Below are positions 54,509 through 63,142 of a stretch of 64,000 bases of DNA, in pieces (the stretch's first letter is position 1; each line of letters begins with the position of its first letter). A model generated the notes under the pieces. It did not search any database. It saw only the letters and a list, made by a program, of their open reading frames with translations, and was not told where the DNA came from. The stretch is from Dyadobacter chenhuakuii (GTDB lineage Bacteria > Bacteroidota > Bacteroidia > Cytophagales > Spirosomataceae). Both the position numbers and the translations under genes were made by a program. The DNA is taken from NCBI RefSeq assembly GCF_023821985.2, contig NZ_CP098805.1:5137001-5201000 (forward strand), written 5' to 3'.

Positions 54509-57500
54509 TTACAAAGCCTCCCCATTCCGAAACTCTTCCGAGGCCTTCTTCACAATCGGATCGCCTGCATGGAGGTCACCAAACACTTCTACCAGAGAAT
54601 CCACGACGGTTCCGCGCTTCACAGGAACCCATTCTGCTTTTTTGTCTTTTTCGCGGATGACGAAGACTTGTTCGCTGGAATAGACTACGGCGGAGGTCGG
54701 GACAAATAGGGTGTTGGTGGTGCGGGCTGAATTGAGTGAAACCTGGGCGTACATGCCGGCTTTGAGTTCGTTGGAGCGGTTATCGACGTCAAATTCGGTC
54801 ATCATGGAGCGGTTTTCTTCGGATAATGTTCGCGAACTTCTGGCGTAAATGCCTTTGTATTGCTTTTCAGGGCTTGCTGAAACGGTGAAGGCGATCTCGC
54901 CTTTGGAAGGGATTGCATTCGACAGGTTTTCAGGGATCGCCAGGGTTAAGCGCAATTTTGTGTTGTCTTCCAGGATGAATAACGGTTTTGCGCCGCTTTC
55001 GCCTGGTCCTACCAATGCACCCGGGCTGATGTTCCGCTCTGTAATGATGCCGTCGAAGGGCGCTGTAACGGTCAGATATTTAGCTAGTTGTGATTTTGTT
55101 TCCATATAAGAGCGCGCGGCTTGCACATTTCCCTGGGCCATAGCCACTGCCGAGCTGTCGGTGATGGAGCGTGCTTTGGCAACATCCAGTTCGTTGAGTG
55201 AAACGGCGCCCTGGGTTTTGTTGGTGCGCAAAAGGCGGTTATAGGTCATGGAACTGGTCTGGAATTTGGTCTGACTTTCGTGTAACGCCGCTTCGGAAGC
55301 GAGCAGCTGCGCTTTGGCCTGGCTTAGTTCCGACAACACTTCCGGCGCTTCGAGCGTTGCCAGGATCTGCCCTTTAAGCACCATTGTTCCGCGATCCACA
55401 TGAACCGTTTTTACAAAACCCTTTACTTTCGGATGAATGCTGACCTTGTTCCAGGGCTTCAATTCGCCGGGTAATGTCAGGTGTTTAGCGGGTTTCAGGC
55501 TTTGCACGGCGGCCATTTCCACCGCAGGTTCCTTCTCTGCTTTTTGCTCTTTATGCTCCGTCGTTTCGGCCTCCGAACTGCACGACATAATGCTAAAAGA
55601 CAGCATTCCAATAATTAAAAACGATTTCAAGGTGTTCATAGAAAGGGAAGTTTGAAGTTGTTTGCGGAAAAAATTGCTTTCCGGATCTTCCGGATCGAGT
55701 GATAATGATTGAATGGATGCTTTTTTCTGGACCATTGTGAAAACGGCCGGAAGAATGAGCAGCGATGCCAATGTAGATGCGATAAGTCCTCCGATTACAG
55801 CTTGTCCGAGCGGTGCGATCTGGTCGCCGCCTTCGCCCATGCCGGAGGCCATCGGGATCATTCCGGCGATCATCGCGATGCTGGTCATCAGAATGGGCCG
55901 TATCCTGCTTCCGGCAGCTAAAATCACTGCCTTATGCGAGTCATTGAGCTGCAAACGCAGGTTTTCGGCATTGGTCACCATTAAAATTGCATTCGCCACG
56001 GAGACGCCGACAGACATAATCAAGCCCATATAAGATTGGAGATTCAATGTGGCGCCGGTGATGAGCAGCAGCCCAATGGACCCAACAACTACCGCAGGGA
56101 TCGTTGAAAGCACGACTAATGATAATTTGAAGGATTGGTAAGTTGCCGAAAGCAACAGGAACATGATCACAATCGCGATGACAAGGCCCACTTGCAAGCT
56201 GCCTAATGTCTCGGTGAGCAGGTTAGATTGTCCTTTTAGTTCAACCAAAACACCACGCGGAGGCTCTCCCGCATTCTTAATGGCCGTTTGCACTGCTTTT
56301 GTGGCCGCGCCCAAATCTTTTTTGTGAATGTTCGCTGTGACCGTTACCAGACGGTTCGGGCCGGCGCGGTCGTATTCGCCGGGGGCTGTTTTTTCTGAAA
56401 AAGTGGCAACGTCTGCTAATAGGGGGTTGCTGACGCCGGTTTTCAAAGGGATTGTTCCAATGTCTTCAACAGAGGTCATCTGATATTCAGGGATTTGAAC
56501 CTGGACTTGATAAGCCAATCCCTTTGCATCGTCCAGCCACAGATTTTTGTCTGTAAAACGGCTGGATGAGGTGGCTGCAACCATGGATCTGGCGACCTGG
56601 GTGGAGGTTATGCCCAGCTGACCCGCTCTTTCACGGTTGATTTCCACATTCAGCACCGGATATTCGAGTGGCTGAGCAATTTCAACGTCCCTCAGGAATG
56701 CAATGTGTTGCATTTCCTTTTGAATTTTCTTGGCAAATCTTCCTGCTTCTTCAACGTCCTTCGCAGCAACGCTAACCTCAATCGGCGTCGAGGCTCCCTG
56801 GCTCATGATCTTGTCGACAAGCTCAATGGGTTCGAATGAAATTTTCAATGCAGGGATTTCTTTTCCAATGCGTTCACGCAGTTTTTCCTTCAATGCATCC
56901 ATTTTAACAGGAAAATCTTCCCGCAGCGATACCTGCAAAACGGCCTCGTGCGGCCCGCTGTTGAACACAAAAATGTTGGAAGTTCCATAGCTGGAAGGGA
57001 CCGTGCCGACATATGCCGAGGAAATCTCCACATGCTCTTTGCCCACTTCCGATTTGATTAAATTCAAAACCTTCAATGTCGCCTGCTCGGTGCGCTCCAC
57101 GCGCGTTCCGTCTGCAATGCGCAGGCGCATCTGGAATTGATGGCTGTTTGCTTTTGGTAAGATATCCGTCCCGATCAGGAAAAATCCGCCGACGATCAAT
57201 GCCACTGCTCCGATCAGATAAACGGGAACCACCAGCTTTCCTTTGCGCATGATGCCGCTGAGGAAATCAATGTATTTCAATTTAAATTTTTCAAAACCTT
57301 TTGGCGGCAACGATGGATGCGCACCTTCTTCGATCACATCGTCAATTTCTTTTTGATCAAGAGCCAATGTAGGCGCTTCATGATGCGGGTGATCTTTCAA
57401 AAGCCAGTTGGCCAAGACCGGAACCAATGTTTGGGATAACAAAAATGAAGCGATCATCGCAAAACCAACTGCGAGCGAAAGCGGCAAAAACATGGATCTC

Positions 57501-58867
57501 GGAATGCCGCTCATGACAAACGACGGAGCAAAAACGGCCAGAATAGCTAACAGAATGAGGAATTCAGGAAAAGCAATCTCCTTACAAGCATCCCAAATCG
57601 CCTGTTCCTTGGGCTTACCCATTTCCTGGTGCTGGTGAATGTTCTCAATCGTCACCGTTGCCTGATCCACCAAGACGCCGATCGCCAATGCTAACCCGCT
57701 CAATGTCATAATGTTGATTGTTTGACCAAACAGATTCATCAAAATCACAGCGGACAAAATCGAGATGGGGATCGTGACAATTACGATGATCACACTCCGC
57801 CAGTCCCTCAGGAATAAAAGCACCATCAGACCCGTCAGTAAGGCACCTAAAATCCCTTCGGTAATCAAGCTTTTCAAAGAATTGGTCACATAAACGGATT
57901 GGTCAAATTCATAGGAAATCTTCACGTCCTCGGGAACCGCATTGCGTAATTGCGGCAAAGCGGCGCGAATGTTGTTCACCACATCCAATGTTGAAGCATC
58001 CGATTTTTTTACAACCGGGATATAGACCGCACGGCGGCCATTGATCAATGCATAACTTACCGTCACATCGGCGCCATCTTCTACGGTTCCTACGTCGCGC
58101 ACGAAAACGGTCGGTCCGGCGCCGATGCGGATGGGAATGTTCAGGAAGTCCTCGGGTTGCTTAATGAGCGAGTTGACCGGCGTCATCAATGTTTTGTCGC
58201 CCATGCGGATGTTACCCGCAGGAGAAGGTTGGTTATTAGTGACAATGGATTTAATAATCTCTTCCGGCGTTAAATGATAACTCCGAATGCGCTCAGGATC
58301 AACGCGGATTACGATCGTGCGCTGGTTTCCGCCAAATGGCGGCGGGCTGGAAACGCCTTCAATGCGGCTGAACATGGGCCGCACCCGGGACGAGGCAAAA
58401 TCCTGTATTTCGTTCAATGAGCGGGATGAGCTTTCGAAAACCATTTGTCCGATGGGGACAGAACTGGCGTCAAAACGCACGACTTGCGGGGGAACGGTTC
58501 CTTCGGGCATGTATGCTTTTGCCCGCGAAACATTGTTGGCAACTTCCGCCGCCGCCTGCGCCATATCCGTGCCCGGATAGAATGATAATTTGATCAGAGA
58601 AAGCCCCTGAATCGTTTTCACATCCACATCCCGGATGCCGGAAACGTACAGAAAGTGATCCTGGTAACGCGTAGCGATAAAGCCGTCCATCTGGTCGGGC
58701 GCCATGCCGCCGTAAGGCTGCACCACGTAAATGGTGGGCAAATCCAGGTTTGGAAAAATATCGACGGGAATGCTGCGGATGGAGAGAATGGAGAAAAACA
58801 AAATTCCGATCACCACCACCACAATGGATATAGGCTGCCGCAATGCGGTTCGAATGAGTTGATACAT
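54509..58867 (-). CDS. RND efflux permease fused in frame to its periplasmic adaptor
   Basis: One uninterrupted ORF of 1452 residues. Residues 1-1076 are a complete HAE1/HME-like RND permease: twelve membrane segments, N-terminal YQLIRTALRQPISIVVVV, proton-relay region GVLVDQATVTIENI with one Asp, and the usual C-terminal tail SLDPEDPESNFF. From Met1077 (ATG at 55639) comes a normal adaptor with its own lipoprotein signal MNTLKSFLIIGMLSFSIMSC, a biotinyl-lipoyl hairpin and barrel domains ending RNGEAL. Normally these are two genes. Internal initiation at 55639 could still give a separate adaptor. It lies 14 bases after tolC, forming an efflux operon; substrate unknown. Confidence 0.9.
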   Translation of the reverse strand: MYQLIRTALRQPISIVVVVIGILFFSILSIRSIPVDIFPNLDLPTIYVVQPYGGMAPDQMDGFIATRYQDHFLYVSGIRDVDVKTIQGLSLIKLSFYPGTDMAQAAAEVANNVSRAKAYMPEGTVPPQVVRFDASSVPIGQMVFESSSRSLNEIQDFASSRVRPMFSRIEGVSSPPPFGGNQRTIVIRVDPERIRSYHLTPEEIIKSIVTNNQPSPAGNIRMGDKTLMTPVNSLIKQPEDFLNIPIRIGAGPTVFVRDVGTVEDGADVTVSYALINGRRAVYIPVVKKSDASTLDVVNNIRAALPQLRNAVPEDVKISYEFDQSVYVTNSLKSLITEGILGALLTGLMVLLFLRDWRSVIIVIVTIPISILSAVILMNLFGQTINIMTLSGLALAIGVLVDQATVTIENIHQHQEMGKPKEQAIWDACKEIAFPEFLILLAILAVFAPSFVMSGIPRSMFLPLSLAVGFAMIASFLLSQTLVPVLANWLLKDHPHHEAPTLALDQKEIDDVIEEGAHPSLPPKGFEKFKLKYIDFLSGIMRKGKLVVPVYLIGAVALIVGGFFLIGTDILPKANSHQFQMRLRIADGTRVERTEQATLKVLNLIKSEVGKEHVEISSAYVGTVPSSYGTSNIFVFNSGPHEAVLQVSLREDFPVKMDALKEKLRERIGKEIPALKISFEPIELVDKIMSQGASTPIEVSVAAKDVEEAGRFAKKIQKEMQHIAFLRDVEIAQPLEYPVLNVEINRERAGQLGITSTQVARSMVAATSSSRFTDKNLWLDDAKGLAYQVQVQIPEYQMTSVEDIGTIPLKTGVSNPLLADVATFSEKTAPGEYDRAGPNRLVTVTANIHKKDLGAATKAVQTAIKNAGEPPRGVLVELKGQSNLLTETLGSLQVGLVIAIVIMFLLLSATYQSFKLSLVVLSTIPAVVVGSIGLLLITGATLNLQSYMGLIMSVGVSVANAILMVTNAENLRLQLNDSHKAVILAAGSRIRPILMTSIAMIAGMIPMASGMGEGGDQIAPLGQAVIGGLIASTLASLLILPAVFTMVQKKASIQSLSLDPEDPESNFFRKQLQTSLSMNTLKSFLIIGMLSFSIMSCSSEAETTEHKEQKAEKEPAVEMAAVQSLKPAKHLTLPGELKPWNKVSIHPKVKGFVKTVHVDRGTMVLKGQILATLEAPEVLSELSQAKAQLLASEAALHESQTKFQTSSMTYNRLLRTNKTQGAVSLNELDVAKARSITDSSAVAMAQGNVQAARSYMETKSQLAKYLTVTAPFDGIITERNISPGALVGPGESGAKPLFILEDNTKLRLTLAIPENLSNAIPSKGEIAFTVSASPEKQYKGIYARSSRTLSEENRSMMTEFDVDNRSNELKAGMYAQVSLNSARTTNTLFVPTSAVVYSSEQVFVIREKDKKAEWVPVKRGTVVDSLVEVFGDLHAGDPIVKKASEEFRNGEAL

Positions 58868-58881
58868 AGTGAATTATTGAT

Positions 58882-60297
58882 TTATTGGGCGATCTGATTA
58901 AGGAAAATGGACAGGTCTCCGGCGGCGGCGGCCTGCATCAGCAGCGCCCGCCAGGCGTTTCCATTCGTGACGAATTTGTCCACTTCGGCGCGGTTAAGCG
59001 CATTTACACTTTGCGCCAATGTAAATAAGTCGGTTAGGCCGCTTTCGTAGCGTGCTTGTGCCTGATTAAAAGCGCCTTGCGCTGCATTTAGCTGGACGGG
59101 TGTGAGACGCGCCTGATCCAAAGCGAGCCGGAACTGCATTTCCGCATCGCGCGATTGCCGGTCGAGTTGCAGTTTCTGGGTTTGATAAAGTTCTTTAAAA
59201 CGCTCAACCTGAAACTGTTCGTTTTTGTAATCGTTACGCACCCGCAAAATGTTGGTGAGGTTCCAGCGCGTGGAAACGCCAAACAGATAATTGTAAACCT
59301 GGTAATTTACCCCGCTTCCAAAATCCGTTTTGAAAGAATCATCCTTGTTGGAAACACCCGAACCACGAGCCCAACCCGATCCTAAAATCGAGATTGATGG
59401 AAGGAATGATTTGCGGACGGCGTTGCTCCTGGCAAGGGAAGCATCGATCTGGCTTTGAGAAAAACGCAGAGCGGGGTTTTTGAGAAAGTCTGTTTCGGAA
59501 TTGGCGGCGGGTAATTGGGAGTAAAAGGCCATGCTATCGACCTGAATGCTGTCGCGCAGCTGGCCTGTGAGTTCCGCCAGTCGAAGTGCTTGCGCTTTTT
59601 TAGAACGCTGACTTTCTAATAACAATAATTGAGCTTTGGCAAATTCGGCGCTGGCCAGCGAGCTGTCTACGCCGGGACGCATGCCCGAGCCGACCGCAGC
59701 ATCCGTAACCTGCTTGAAAACCAATGCTCTTTCGAGATTTTGCTGCTGCGCTTCCACCAGTTTCTGGTTAATGAGCAGCACCAGATAAGCGTCCACGATC
59801 CGGACCTGATGCTGAAAAATCTCATTTTCATAATCGGCCTGGCTGCGTGATAACTCCGCTTTGGCGGTTTTTACATTGGCCTTAACCTTTCCAAAATTAA
59901 AAACACGCCAGTCTATAAGTGCGCTGGTGAAACTGCCGAATGTGCCCGTATAAATGTTTTCCGGACGAATGCCGCCCGAAGGAGAAATGACGCTCCCTTC
60001 ATTGCCCCAGAATGAGCCTGCAACACTGTTATTGGTCGAAAATGTATACTGGTCCTGAACGACAAAAGTGGGGAGATAATCCGTTTTGACAGATTTAATC
60101 CGCATTTCTGCACCGCGCACTTCGGCCTGTTTGGATTTCAGGAAAGGATAGTTTTGAGTGCCTTCCTGCAATATTTCCTGTAAATTCACTTGCTGTGCAT
60201 GGCATATGGCGCTTGACATCAGTAAGGCGAGCAGGAAAACCAGGCCGGGTGTTTTCCGCTTTTCTTGAAAAAGCCTTTTTGAACTAGGAATGAACAT
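58882..60297 (-). CDS. TolC-family outer-membrane efflux protein
   Basis: 471 residues. Signal peptide near residues 15-34 (VFLLALLMSSAICHAQ). Two repeated OEP halves with long coiled helices: VRGAEMRIKSVKTDYLPTFVVQDQYT, AKAELSRSQADYENEIFQHQVRIVDAYLVLLINQKLVEAQQQNLERA, and AAQGAFNQAQARYESGLTDLFTLAQSVNALNRAEVD. It forms the exit duct for the RND pump encoded next. First gene of the operon, divergent from the response regulator. The 160-base gap between them carries inverted repeats that look regulatory. Confidence 0.92.
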   Translation of the reverse strand: MFIPSSKRLFQEKRKTPGLVFLLALLMSSAICHAQQVNLQEILQEGTQNYPFLKSKQAEVRGAEMRIKSVKTDYLPTFVVQDQYTFSTNNSVAGSFWGNEGSVISPSGGIRPENIYTGTFGSFTSALIDWRVFNFGKVKANVKTAKAELSRSQADYENEIFQHQVRIVDAYLVLLINQKLVEAQQQNLERALVFKQVTDAAVGSGMRPGVDSSLASAEFAKAQLLLLESQRSKKAQALRLAELTGQLRDSIQVDSMAFYSQLPAANSETDFLKNPALRFSQSQIDASLARSNAVRKSFLPSISILGSGWARGSGVSNKDDSFKTDFGSGVNYQVYNYLFGVSTRWNLTNILRVRNDYKNEQFQVERFKELYQTQKLQLDRQSRDAEMQFRLALDQARLTPVQLNAAQGAFNQAQARYESGLTDLFTLAQSVNALNRAEVDKFVTNGNAWRALLMQAAAAGDLSIFLNQIAQ

Positions 60298-60345
60298 GAT
60301 ATAACGGGTTAATCCAACAATATTTTGGGACGAAACTAGGAGCCA

Positions 60346-60423
60346 ATTCTGGAAACATTTGGGAGAAATGGCTGTTTTAAGCCATTTGAGGACAAAATAT
60401 TATCTCCTAAATTTTTCCAGAAT
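60346..60423. promoter_or_regulatory. Inverted 21-base repeat in the tolC/response-regulator gap
   Basis: Arms 60346-60366 and 60403-60423 are reverse complements with two mismatches (arm starts ATTCTGGAAACATTTG). A separate 8-base inverted repeat AAATGGCT/AGCCATTT lies at 60366-60387 between them. Placement between a divergent efflux operon and its two-component genes suggests binding sites for the response regulator. Confidence 0.6.
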
Positions 60424-60430
60424 CGCATTT

Positions 60431-60438
60431 TACCTTTG
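60431..60438 (+). promoter_or_regulatory. -7 promoter element of the two-component operon
   Basis: TACCTTTG matches TAnnTTTG, 22 bases before the ATG at 60461. The -33 region reads TTTTT rather than TTTG, so this is a weak call, but the right arm of the inverted repeat covers it, as expected for a regulated promoter. Confidence 0.45.
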
Positions 60439-60460
60439 TCCGTTATCTTACAGCCGATCC

Positions 60461-61138
60461 ATGAAAGTATTAGTAGTAGAAGATGAAAAGGGCCTGGCGG
60501 AAAGCATTGTTGAATACTTGACGCGCGAAGGATTTATTTGTGAAGTGGCCAATACATTCTGGCAAGCCGATGAGAAAATCAGTTTGTACCAATATGATTG
60601 CACGATTGTAGACCTGACATTGCCCGACGGCGACGGCTTTGACATTGTGCAAACACTAAAAAAGATAGCAGCAGCCACCGGCATTATCATTATATCGGCT
60701 CGTAACACGCTGGAAGACAAGATCAAAGGGCTGGAAATCGGCTCGGACGATTACATGACCAAGCCATTCCACCTTTCTGAATTGAATGCTAGGGTTAAAT
60801 CGCTGATCAGGAGGCGGAGTTTTGGCGGGAACAATGATATGATCTGGAAAGAAATCCGCGTGCAGCTACAATCCAGAAAGGTTTTTATTGGGGAAAAGGA
60901 GGCGATTTTGTCTAAAAAAGAATACGACCTTTTGCTGTATTTTTTGGCTAATACGGACGTGGCCCTGACCAAAGAATCCATCGCAGAACATCTCTGGGGT
61001 GATCATATGGATTCCTATGATTCGCTGGATATGGTTTATTCGCACATCAAAAACCTCCGGAAAAAGATTTTGGAAAGGGGAGGGAAGGACTACATTCAGT
61101 CCATTTACGGCATCGGTTATAAATTCACAGCACCTTGA
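60461..61138 (+). CDS. OmpR/PhoB-family response regulator
   Basis: 225 residues from ATG 60461; the ORF is open further upstream to 60359 but that part reads through the regulatory repeats. Receiver domain with phospho-acceptor D51 (YDCTIVDLTLPDGDGFD), acidic pocket VVEDE, and KPFHLSELNARV. C-terminal winged-helix DNA-binding domain (ILSKKEYDLLLYFL, SIAEHLWG, VYSHIKNLRKKILERGG, IYGIGYKF). Probably controls the divergent efflux operon and itself. The histidine kinase gene overlaps its stop. Confidence 0.93.
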   Translation: MKVLVVEDEKGLAESIVEYLTREGFICEVANTFWQADEKISLYQYDCTIVDLTLPDGDGFDIVQTLKKIAAATGIIIISARNTLEDKIKGLEIGSDDYMTKPFHLSELNARVKSLIRRRSFGGNNDMIWKEIRVQLQSRKVFIGEKEAILSKKEYDLLLYFLANTDVALTKESIAEHLWGDHMDSYDSLDMVYSHIKNLRKKILERGGKDYIQSIYGIGYKFTAP

Positions 61139-62397
61139 AATTACTTCAGAAAACAAGTAGAATTTACCTTTTCGCATCGCTGGCTATCTACATTGCGGTG
61201 GGCATCGCGTTTTTCTGGAGTATCAAATATATGATTTACGACGAGGTGGAAAATCGGCTCAAAGTTGAGAAACGCGATTTTGAGGCTTATGTGGAGGAGC
61301 ACGACGAGTGGTTGGAGGATGCGTATTTTGTAGAAAATAAAATCGAAGTCAGCCCCACGCGCGGCAGCATTTCTGACGAGGTGATTTTTAAAGACACATT
61401 GATTCTGAACCGATATGAAGGAACCCTTGATCCGTTTAGGCAGCTGACTTTCTACGCCTCCATAGACGGTGAGCCGCACCGGGTTGTGATCAGGAAGTCG
61501 ATGATCCAGTCTTACAAGCTTATTGAGGCTATTTCGGCGATTATGATTGCTTTTCTGGGCGTGCTGATGGTAGGAATGTTCTTTTTCCAGCGACGGCTTT
61601 CGGGAAAAATCTGGCAACCGTTTTACGAATCGCTGGCCAACATTAAGGATTTTGATTGGACCAAAAGTAAAAAGTTGGAGCTTCCGAAAAGTGAAATTAC
61701 GGAGTTCAATGAGCTGGAAGATGTGATGGTAAAAATGGCCTCCAAAATGCAGCACGATTACAAGAGCCTCAAAGAATTTACCGAGAATGCGTCCCACGAG
61801 ATGCAAACGCCGCTCGCGCTTATTAATGCACGCGTGGAGCAGTTTATCCAAACGGGTGATCTGGACAAAGATCATACTTACTGGATTGAAGAGATTTATC
61901 ACGCTTCCCGCAGAATTTCCCGGATTAATCAAGGCTTGCTATTATTAGCAAAGATTGAAAATCAGCAGTTTACAGAGCAGGAAAACACCAATCTGACCGA
62001 TTTGCTAAAAGCGAAACTCGGCGATTTTGAAGACATCATTTCACATAAACAACTCCGCGTGGATATTGATGCTGAGGGAGAATTTATCACATTAATGTCT
62101 CCCGCATTGGCAGAAATCATGATCGTTAACCTGATCAACAATGCTATCCGCCATAATTACGTGAACGGAACATTAGAGATCAGATCCGGAAACCATCATT
62201 TGCAGGTAAGCAACACCGGTAATGCATTAAAAACTGACCCTGAAAGCTTGTTTGACCGCTTCAAAAAGGAATCCTCCGGCAGCGAATCGGTGGGATTGGG
62301 CTTGGCAATCGTGAAGCAGATTTGTGATAATTATAATTTAAAAGTCACCTATCAAAATCAAGAATCAATCCACAAAATCCGCATAGAATCCCAATAA
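61135..62397 (+). CDS. Membrane sensor histidine kinase
   Basis: 420 residues from a TTG at 61135 that overlaps the regulator stop (TTGA). Two membrane segments near 10-30 and 130-151 enclose a roughly 100-residue periplasmic sensor with no recognised fold. HisKA with phospho-His H221 in ENASHEMQTPLALI, then HATPase motifs NLINNAIRHNY and SVGLGLAIVKQI. Partner of the preceding regulator. The divergent RND efflux operon suggests that it senses a pump substrate or envelope stress. Confidence 0.92.
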   Translation: MKLLQKTSRIYLFASLAIYIAVGIAFFWSIKYMIYDEVENRLKVEKRDFEAYVEEHDEWLEDAYFVENKIEVSPTRGSISDEVIFKDTLILNRYEGTLDPFRQLTFYASIDGEPHRVVIRKSMIQSYKLIEAISAIMIAFLGVLMVGMFFFQRRLSGKIWQPFYESLANIKDFDWTKSKKLELPKSEITEFNELEDVMVKMASKMQHDYKSLKEFTENASHEMQTPLALINARVEQFIQTGDLDKDHTYWIEEIYHASRRISRINQGLLLLAKIENQQFTEQENTNLTDLLKAKLGDFEDIISHKQLRVDIDAEGEFITLMSPALAEIMIVNLINNAIRHNYVNGTLEIRSGNHHLQVSNTGNALKTDPESLFDRFKKESSGSESVGLGLAIVKQICDNYNLKVTYQNQESIHKIRIESQ

Positions 62398-62780
62398 AGA
62401 AATCCCGGATGGATAGCATATCGGCAGCAAAAGAAATGGCGGTCAGCAAATCCCGAATGGATAACATATCGGCAAAAAAAATAGCCGTCAGCGAATCCAG
62501 AGGGATAAAATATTGGTAGCAAAAAAATGATCATTAATGAAGGAAAATCCCGGAGGGATGACATATCGGTAGCAAAAAAATGATCATTAATGACGAAAAA
62601 CCCCAGAGGGATGACATATCGGTAGCAAAACAATGATCATTAATGAAGGAAAATCCCGGAGGGATGACATATCGGTAGCAAAAAAATGATCATTAATGAC
62701 GGAAAATCCCGGAGGGATGACATCTTGGTAGCAAAAAAATGATCATTAATGACGAAAAATCCCGGAGGGATGAAACAGCC
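62398..62780 (+). repeat. Array of REP-like units, left arm (about seven direct copies)
   Basis: Units of 45-53 bases. Each has a palindromic head of the type ATCCC-GGA-GGGAT followed by the tail ACATATCGGTAGCAAAA and, in five units, a spacer containing TGATCATTAATGA. Starts are near 62402, 62450, 62495, 62547, 62600, 62652 and 62705. The copies next to the kinase gene are most diverged and the inner copies nearly identical, as in recent tandem growth. Not coding. Confidence 0.88.
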
Positions 62781-62810
62781 TACACATTGTTTCATCCCTC
62801 CGGGATTTTT
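62757..62810. repeat. Central hairpin of the REP-like array
   Basis: A unit head running ATCCCGGAGGGATGAAACA meets its exact reverse complement TGTTTCATCCCTCCGGGAT after about 12 bases. It is the turning point where unit orientation flips from plus to minus. It would form a strong hairpin and may terminate transcripts from both sides. Confidence 0.85.
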
Positions 62811-62827
62811 ATCTTGGATTGACCTTA

Positions 62828-63128
62828 TGGTGCTACCGATATTTTATCCCTCTGGGATTCGCAAATGTGGCCATTTTTCTTTGCTACCGATATTTCATCC
62901 CTCTGGGATTCGCTGACGCCCTATTTTATGCTACCGATATTTTATCCCTCTGGGATTCGCTGATATGGCCATTTTTTTATGCTACCGATATTTTATCCCT
63001 CCGGGATTTGCTGACCGCCATTTTTTTGCTGCCGATATCTCATCCCTCTGGGATTCGCTGATGGCCTATTTTCTTTGCTACCGATGTTTCATCCCTCCGG
63101 GATTCGCTGATACGTCCTATTTTTTTGC
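62828..63128 (-). repeat. Array of REP-like units, right arm (six inverted copies)
   Basis: Six units of 47-57 bases in the opposite orientation. Each reads TGCTACCGATATTT-(T/C)ATCCCTCTGGGAT followed by a TCGCTGA-type spacer ending in a T run. Starts are near 62831, 62882, 62929, 62980, 63028 and 63077. Spacers differ from those of the left arm, so the two arms grew independently. Confidence 0.88.
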
Positions 63129-63142
63129 TTTAACTGTTCCTG

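Noticed and set aside
55600-55700. Frameshift artefact joining the RND permease and adaptor
   Set aside because: Both halves are in the same frame without any shift and both family ends are intact. A missing stop, real or by a base error, is the only way to join them, so it is kept as a finding instead.
62398-63128. CRISPR array
   Set aside because: Repeat heads and tails are conserved but the intervening sequences are also repeated rather than unique. Units flip orientation at a central hairpin, and there are no cas genes nearby.
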